A DNA stretch of 64,000 bases from Guadua angustifolia (taxonomy: Eukaryota; Streptophyta; Magnoliopsida; Poales; Poaceae), in NCBI GenBank assembly GCA_036346375.1, contig CM070506.1, forward strand, positions 1,364,001 through 1,428,000, written 5' to 3'. This document shows, piece after piece, positions 56,662 through 64,000 of the stretch. Numbering within the stretch: the first letter of the stretch is position 1; each line of letters starts with the position of its first letter. The position numbers were made by a program, and so were the translations under genes. A model generated the notes under the pieces. It saw only the letters and a list, made by a program, of their open reading frames with translations, was not told the DNA's origin and ran no database searches.

Positions 56662-58284
56662 TCGCGCCTCACTGGTTGATGGTGGGGAATGACATGAAAT
56701 TTTCGTGTTGTCGTTCTTCGAGTTGAAGTTTTGATTTGGGGTTTTAAAGGAAAAGTGCTATTCGATCGATTCGCTTTTCCTTTCGTGAATTGATTTGTGT
56801 AACTCCTTTCCTTTGTGGAATTTTGGGAGTTTGATGATTGATTTGGGGATCTGTTGAATGACAAGTTTGGTTGATGAACTTATTAATTAAGTTGATGGGA
56901 TTCGATTGTCTAAATCATTGGAAACTTAGATAGTTGATCTTTGTATTCGTCATATGGTTGTGGATAGGAATTTTGGATGGTAGGTTAAATTGGGATAAAA
57001 GTTAACCTGTTTATCATTGATGAATGTATGGGGAGAAATTTTAATGTTGGTGATAACCTTTAATTTGCCGATGTAATTAGTCGAAATGATAAATTCTAGA
57101 GAAAATGATTCAAGGAAGAGTGGTTATAAAATTCTTGCTATGTTTTGTTAGGGCTTCCCAAAGGCGCTAAGTGTGAACTTGAAATTTTTCTTATTAGAGG
57201 TGCAAGAATTTTAGAGATAATGGGATGTAGGATGAACTTAGGTTTAATTACCTATGGAAATGGTGTTGTCGGTGTAATTATTTGGGAGATTGCCTTTTGT
57301 TTAAGGCATTTTGTTTAGTCTTGCAATTGTAATTGCCATATGAGTTGTATTTCGCCAAGTGGTGGAGTTAGTGGATGAAAGATTATGAGGAAGAAAGAAT
57401 GCATACTTATGGAATAGTGTGATGGTAGTCTTTGGACTTGCCACTTAAAGGAAATAAACAAAGGTAATGGAAAATGTTGGATTTCAGGATCGTTTTGCTA
57501 TTCCCGAAATGTTGATTTTGGGATTTGCGTGTTGTGTTGCTTTTAATCGAGTGATTCGTTGTTGTGAAGCTTTCCACCTTAGGGCTCAAGGTGAGAGGAT
57601 TGGCTTATGCTCTTCAAAGAACGGGATTTTCTTCGATTTCGTGTCTGCTTGTGAAGTTTCTCTTCTCAGTTGAGTGCACGCTGATTTTTCTCGTCAGTTT
57701 CTGGTTTTGCCTTCTTTGGGGTGGAGGCAAAGAAGACGAAGTTTAGTGTCGTGTTAGACCTAGTTGTGAGGACTGAGGTTCTATGTCTTTGTAAGAGTGA
57801 GGATATGTGATTTCGTTGTTTAGCTTTGTTTGGGAGGATGAATTTGATCGCATTGATTCAAAATGATAAAAGTGGTTCTTGAGATGTTCGAGGTTTGGAA
57901 TTGCCTTTGCGATTTGGCTTAGGAAAGGAAATAGAGCGATCATGAGTTTTGTTGAATTTTTCTCCAAGGTGATGTATGTGGTTTATTGGTTTAAAGAGAA
58001 GTGTATCTCTTTTGCATTCTAGCTGGAGTTAAAGATAAAAGTCATGTTTCGATTGCTAGAGGATCCCGGCGTTAATTGGGTAGAAATAGTGGTATATTTG
58101 GATTCGGTTAGAAGTTGTTAATGGTTATGTGGCTATAAAGATTAACCATTGAGGAGAAATGTGAATCAGGGTTTCCTTTGTTCTTTCTGGATGTTTTCGC
58201 TTTATCAGTCGGTTCCCGTTGTTCTTGTTGGAGTTCTTGTGGTGGTCAGAATTCGAGGTCGAATTCTGTTAAAGGGGGGAAGAG
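56662..58284 (+). other. Family L internal domain, left unit
   Basis: It is non-coding and matches 62644-64000 with only scattered short indels and substitutions. It ends TTAAAGGGGGGAAGAG, the polypurine tract before the LTR. Confidence 0.8.
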
Positions 58285-61200
58285 TGTAATATAAAATTGC
58301 TAGGGTTTTCGTAGGTAATTATTCCATCTTCGTGATTCGAGGATTTGTATTTGGGAGAAATTATTGATTGCGCGTTTTGAAGCTTTTAGTAAAGGTTTTG
58401 GTTGTTGCGCTAGTTTTTTTAGTTGAAGTATCTTTTGAGCCGCTTTTGTTTGGCGGTATTTTCCTCGACAATAAATCGTTTTGCGCCAAGAATTAAATAG
58501 TTTGGTTCGCGCTAATTGGTTAAAAGTTGGATTTTATTTGTAGGAGGGGTTCTTTGGGGATTTCACCTCCCTCACTTAACCTCTCTCTCTCCCTTTTCCT
58601 TATGAGTGGCTGTCATTTGCTTGGAGGCCTGCCAATTTCTTTTTCCCTTTCCTCTGGCTCGATTCCTTCCAGGGGCCAGTGCCTCCTTTCCTCTCCTCCC
58701 TGCGCCCTGGATAATCTCCTCGGTGGCAAGAAGAAAGCATCAGCGCCTCCTTTCCTCCTCTTGGTCAGTGCTATCCATGGCACGGCGCCCTTCCTCTTCC
58801 TCTTGGGCGGCAAAGAAGCCAATTAATCAAGCTCAGCCAAGCAAGCAAAGTCAGGCAAGCTTGATCGGCTCGGCCCGCCGAATCACCTCGGCTTTGCCTC
58901 CCCAGCTTTGCTCTTGGCTCGGCCAAGAAGAAAGGCGGCAAAGGCAGGCAGAAGGTGCGAGCAATGGCAGATCTGCCGAGCCGGCCAGCAAAGAAGCGAT
59001 GGCAGCGGCCAAAGAATGCAGTGCCTGCAACATAGCGGCATGAGGACCAGAAGAGACCAGTGACCATCGGCAGACAGAACCCTCCTCACCTCCCCTTCCT
59101 CCATGGATGAGCTTTGAGGTAGTCTAGCTTGGGTGTTTTCATGCATGCTAGGTGTTCGATGAAATGTCTACAAGGTTTAGGGTGTTGAATGTGTGCATAT
59201 ATTATCTTGATTAGTTGGTGAAATTGCAAGTTGCGTAGTACTTGGGGTGATAATCGTGCTAGTGTTTTTGGAATGCTATTTCAGCACTTATGTGTGTAGG
59301 ATATCCGTAAGGAATTTTCTTGTGTTACTGCATCCACTTCTGGTAGGAAGAGTGGAAATGTTATTTCAAAGGAGGCATTTTATTAGTTGTTTTGGCAACC
59401 ATTGTGCCACTCATTGTTAAAAGGGATTTTAGTTGCTTGAGTATACTAAATTTGAGTTCAAAAGCAGATCATTTGTTGTATGCTTATACACATCTTTAAA
59501 GTTTGAGAACCCATCCTTTTGCCCTTGGCAATATGGTGAGTAAGACCAATTTCTGTATTATTCTGATCAGCATTGCATGTTAGGATGACCTGATGCTTGA
59601 TCAATATTAGCATGAGAACAATTCTGAGGACCCCTGCGTTTGTTCATACGGATTGTAATTGTGGTGTGTTGCCCCTGGTTTGTCGAGCATGCATTTAAGT
59701 GGGTATGAGGGATGTTTTGGTTTCGATTGTAGATGTGAATATGTAGAGTTATTTTCTTCTGTCGCTTGTACCGAGTGTGCATGAATTTGAGTTGGATGAA
59801 TATTGTTTTATTTGCAGGAAGGTTTCATGGAGTGGCCTCAACCGCATGCCACTCCATTCTTTCGTCGGTAAAGGCAAGTGCATTGTATCGATTGTGGCTT
59901 AGGTGGCCACTAGGTTTTGCAATAATCTGATTATCCATGAACCGCTTTAATATTGTCATGTTCGATTTTTTGCATGCGATATGATGAATGAGAATGGTTA
60001 ATTGGTTATGCTTTTATTTAACACGAGTTCATATGCAAGTGTAACCCATATATCTTTTATACGGTATCTAGTTGATTGCTTGCGTTATGTATATGCCTTG
60101 CCACCATGAAATTATGCTACATCCTTGGATTGATTGCTATGTGCGATGTTTAATGAATTTCGTCTAGATGCCGTGATGATGATGTCCTGCTAAATTTTAC
60201 TTTCATATTCCGGTTGACTAGTTGGTAGGCTAGTGAGAATACTAAAAGTATGGGAATTGGATTGCGAAAATGATTTGATTTATGATCAAGATTGATGGAA
60301 TTGGTAATTACTCGAGAATTGGTGATGTGAGTATGATTATGAGTGTCGAGAATGTGATTATGGGCGTTGAGGATGTGATTAGTAGCGTTGAAAATGTGAT
60401 TATGAGTGTTGAGAATGTGAATGGAAGTTTCTGGATGTGAGAAGTGGCTGATGTTTATGTATTTGGCTATGGCTATGCAAATGTGAGAAAGGAATGTAGT
60501 TCACAAATCTGTTATGTCATTTGCATTTGTGCATTCATGATGGAAGAGGCGACCCATTCTGATGCGGGCCTCTGTGCTCACATGTAGTGAGTGCGAAAGT
60601 CCTACCTCGTAGTCCCGTATCGTGGTTGTACAGGAGCGAGTCGAGAAGAGTAGGCACCCTCCACCACGGGGTGGAAGGGGATTGAGAGGTGCATACCGAC
60701 GGGTGTGCACTTGGCCATACCCGGTATGTGCTAAAAGAGGAGATGAGCATGCATGATGCATCATATGCATAGAAATTGTGCAATCTGCATTGCAATGTCA
60801 ATGATAGATCATGTTTTATGAGTTGATTATGATGTATGGATATGAGATTCTTCTTTTGTATGGCATATTTGCATCTGCATTGTATTGACAATGATGGATC
60901 ACGTTATGCATTGAGATTGTTAATTGTTGATTGATGTGAATGAAATGCATGGTTGTGTTCCAATATATATATCATTACGTATTTGCATGGGATATTATGT
61001 GAATGAAATGCATGGTTGTGTTGCATTATATATATCATTGTGATCTGCATGGGGTATAATGTGAATGAAATGCATGGTTGTGTTGCATTATATATCTTTG
61101 CATAGATGTATGAGATATTATGTGAATGAAAGCACAAAAGTATTTCATTGCATTGTGTATTGCGATTGATAAATGTTGATTGATGAGAATGGAAAGAACA

Positions 61201-61944
61201 GGTTGAGAATTGAGTCGTGGGCTCATCCAGAATTGATTCCCAAAGCATGGGTAAGGTTTTGTTACATTGTCAAGTTGGTTAAGGTAAGTGGAGCTGTTAC
61301 TACTCCTGTTGCTGGATGTTTCAGTTAAGTAATGGTTATTTAAATGATGAAGTAATCGTGCTCTTACGTTGTGGATCTTTTATGAATTCAACTGTTTCCT
61401 TTATTTACGGATATCAATTTAAGGAACTGCTACTTGATGTCTTCTAATAGTTGCATTTAAGTCTAATGCCTTACCTTTCTTACTTGTTGCACTTTGCTGA
61501 GTCTTGGACTCACGCTTGTTTACTTCGTGTTCTAGGTACCTTGAAGCTGATTCATCAGGATGGGAGTAGAAGCACGTGCACGACTTCGGTCATTATCTCC
61601 TTAAATTAATTCATAAAGCCTGATCGTACCTAATGTGGTTGTAAAGTGTTGTTTGTTGTGGTGTAATTTATCAATTGCCAGTGGATGTGTGATTGATATC
61701 TAAGGACTTGCTAGAATGTTTTATCTTGGTTGAATGAATGATATCTATGCTGCTATTGTTCTTTTGACTGCTGAGTGGATGCCCTCTTTTCTAGAGAGGT
61801 CATGCCGAAATTTTGTAAATTTCGGTGGCTTAGTTTTAAGCCGGTTTTAGAGTTTGGTTGATTACAGGCAATTTTGTAGAGATGTCATTGAGTTGATTAG
61901 GATTTTGGTAGCATTCGCGGTGCGTTTGGCGCCGGGGTGTTACA
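58285..61944 (+). mobile_element. LTR of family L copy 2, 3660 bp
   Basis: It starts TGTAATATAAAATTGC and ends GGGTGTTACA. GC-rich 58600-59050 gives overlapping frames on both strands that I read as compositional. 60300-60430 has a ~30-bp degenerate repeat (GAATGTGATTATGAG-type), and 60937-61125 has a ~62-bp repeat (GTGAATGAAATGCATGGTTG) in three copies. Confidence 0.9.
60937..61125. repeat. ~62-bp tandem repeat in the LTR, three copies
   Basis: GTGAATGAAATGCATGGTTG starts at about 60938, 61000 and 61061. A partial further copy is at 61121. Confidence 0.8.
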
Positions 61945-61946
61945 GT

Positions 61947-61958
61947 TGGTATCAGAGC
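61947..61958 (+). other. Primer-binding site for initiator tRNA-Met
   Basis: TGGTATCAGAGC, two bases after the LTR end. It is the standard complement of the plant tRNA-iMet 3' end. Confidence 0.9.
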
Positions 61959-64000
61959 GGGCTTCAGGTCCGTAGTGTTTTAATGTAGTGAGTAATTCTA
62001 GAATGAATTAAAATTTTGCTGTGTGAAGGTAGAAACATGGTTTAGGTTGAACCTTTAAAATGTGGCCCTAGGGCAATAACCATAAAACTTGACGTAGAAT
62101 GGTTAAATAAATTAAAATTTGACACACTCTGATGCACTATAGGAAAGGGATGGGATATCGTTGTATTGTTTTACAATGTTCTTTTGAGATTTATGCTAAG
62201 CTGATACTTGTGGTTATGTTATTTGTTAGTTTGATAAGGCTATGGTAGTATTTACTGCTATGATTTTGAAGTGGTATTTTGTTAGTGGGGTCCGGTGGGA
62301 CTCTTCGTGCTGAAGGTATGTCGGCTCTGTCGTGTAGCCGGGTTGGTCGGTGTGGAGAGTTCTTGACATTTCATTGTAAATCGGAGAGTTGACGGAATAC
62401 GTTATTTGGGTGCTATTTTCTTTGGTCTTCTTGGATTTAAGACAAAGAAAAGAGAGTATTCTTTTGCTCCTCCTTTGGTTGCTTTGCAGAGGAAATTATG
62501 GATTCTTTCTTGTGTTGGACGTTCTCCTAGTTTAAAGGAGTTGTTGCTCTTCTGTTGTAGCTTAGAAGATTGATGGAATAAGTTTTCCGGCCTTTGACTT
62601 ATTTGGTTTTCTTGGGTTTAAGTCAAAGAAAAGGAGTTTGGTGTCGCGCCTCACTGGTTGATGGTGGGGAATGACATGAAATTTTCGTGTTGTCGTTCTT
62701 CGAGTTGAAGTTTTGGATTTGGGGTTTTAAAGGAAAAGTGCTATTCGATCGATTCGCTTTTCCTTTCGTGAATTGATTTGTGTAACTCCTTTCCTTTGTG
62801 GAATTTTGGGAGTTTGATGATTGATTTGGGGATCTGTTGAATGACAAGTTTGGTTGAGGAACTTATTAATTAAGTTGATGGGATTCGATTGTCTAAATCA
62901 TTGGAAACTTAGATAGTTGATCTTTGTATTCGTCATATGGTTGACGGATAGGAATTTTGGATGGTAGGTTAAATTGGGATAAAAGTTAACCTGTTTATCA
63001 TTGATGAATGTATGGGGAGAAATTTTAATGTTGGTGATAACCTTTAAAATTTGCCGATGTAATTAGTCGAAATGATAAATTCTAGAGAAAATGATTCAAG
63101 GAAGAGTGGTTATAAAATTCTTGCTATGTTTTGTTAGGGCTTCCCAAAGGCGCTAAGTGTGAACTTCAAATTTTTCTTATTAGAGGTGCAAGAATTTTAG
63201 AGATAATGGGATGTAGGATGAACTTAGGTTTAATTACCTATGGAAATGGTGTTGTCGGTGTAATTATTTGGGAGATTGCCTTTTGTTTAAGGCATTTTGT
63301 TTAGTGCGCAATTGTAATTGCCATATGAGTTGTATTTCGCCAAGTGGTGGAGTTAGTGGATGAAAGATTATGAGGAAGAAAGAATGCATACTTATGGAAT
63401 AGTGTGATGGTAGTCTTTGGACTTGCCACTTAAAGGAAATAAACAAAGGTAATGGAAAATGTTGGATTTGTGATCGTTTTGCTATTCCCGAAATGTTGAT
63501 TTTGGGATTTGCGTGTTGTGTTGCTTTTAATCGAGTGATTCGTTGTTGTGAAGCTTTCCACCTTAGGGCTCAAGGTGAGAGGATTGGCTTATGCTCTTCA
63601 AAGAACGGGATTTTCTTCGATTTCGTGTCTGCTTGTGAAGTTTCTCTTCTCAGTTGAGTGCACGCTGATTTTTCTCGTCAGTTTCTGGTTTTGCCTTCTT
63701 TGGGGTGGAGGCAAAGAAGACGAGTTTAGTGTCGTGTTAGACCTAGTTGTGAGGACTGAGGTTCTATGTCTTTGTAAGAGTGAGGGATATGTGATTTCGT
63801 TGTTTAGCCTGTTTGGGAGGATGAATTTGATCGCATTGATTCGAAAATGATAAAAGTGGTTCTTGAGATGTTCGAGGTTTGGAATTGCCTTTGCGATTTG
63901 GCTTAGGAAAGGAAATAGAGCGATCATGAGTTTTTGTTGAATTTTTCTCCAAGGTGATGTATGTGGTTTATTGGTTTAAAGAGAAGTGTATCTCTTTTGC
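61959..64000 (+). other. Family L leader and internal domain, right unit (incomplete at the window edge)
   Basis: 61959-62643 is the leader, with a repeated 'gtttaagtcaaagaaaag' / 'atttaagacaaagaaaag' word. 62644-64000 repeats 56662-58020. By alignment about 260-270 bases of internal domain remain beyond the edge before the next polypurine tract and LTR. Confidence 0.8.

Larger units (their letters stand above)
56662..64000 (+). mobile_element. Family L copy 2: internal-LTR-internal arrangement, runs off the right edge
   Basis: An internal segment (56662-58284) ending in a polypurine tract is followed by a full LTR (58285-61944), a primer-binding site (61947-61958) and then internal DNA. From 62644 that internal DNA repeats 56662 onward almost identically to the window end. 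A single element reads LTR-internal-LTR, so this order implies at least two tandem units sharing an LTR. The internal unit is about 2.3 kb and shows no gag-pol. The left unit is truncated at 56662. Confidence 0.85.

Noticed and set aside
58527..59146. 145-codon plus-strand frame and minus-strand overlaps
   Set aside because: They occupy the same LTR position as the frames in the solo LTR, with unrelated residues.

Overview
The window is transposon-dominated nuclear DNA from a flowering plant, most likely a grass. The reasons are a wheat-germ-agglutinin-type lectin with four hevein domains, grass-style CCG-rich segments, and many LTR retrotransposons, CACTA ends and foldback MITEs nested in one another. 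I cannot name the species. No gene in the window is clearly intact.

Layout: 1-379 is a block repeated at 56.3 kb. 380-2497 is a truncated CACTA element. 2498-15707 is a minus-strand non-autonomous LTR element (LARD-like, called family L here) whose internal region holds a complete 4.3 kb solo LTR of another family (called W here). About 16.0-21.5 kb is a long minus-strand W-type LTR, cut into a CACTA end at 21.5-21.8 kb. 22263-25454 is a solo L-family LTR with perfect target-site duplications.

The most interesting part is 25.7-35.3 kb. It is a chimeric, CACTA-like element carrying intron-containing fragments of at least five unrelated host genes on one strand: CSN4 (COP9 signalosome), NOT1 (CCR4-NOT), a BRO1-domain protein, HSP110/HSP70-15-type chaperone (present twice) and SAE1 (SUMO-activating enzyme). 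The fragments carry stops and frameshifts, so it reads as a multi-gene capture ('Pack') transposon, not a gene.

35.3-39.1 kb holds a complete 669 bp CACTA element, a further CACTA end and a foldback MITE in microsatellite DNA. 39.1-41.5 kb is the only gene-like island: a minus-strand vacuolar-type lectin gene with a one-base frameshift in its fourth hevein domain. It is preceded in frame by a second signal-peptide/cysteine-rich ORF, and a second copy of its promoter region lies 2.3 kb away with no gene attached.

42.3-48.3 kb contains a MITE and the 3' end of a Ty3/gypsy element with an antisense accessory ORF and a 58-bp minisatellite in its LTR. 48.3-56.7 kb is a patchwork of LTR fragments, a complete hAT element (8-bp TSD), foldback MITEs and microsatellites. 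56662-64000 is a second L-family unit arranged internal-LTR-internal, which implies tandem copies running off the right edge.

There is no operon-like co-operation here. The genes are connected mainly by transposon capture and decay. Differences between young repeat copies are mostly short indels, often at CG sites, so individual frameshifts, including the lectin's, may be sequence errors.
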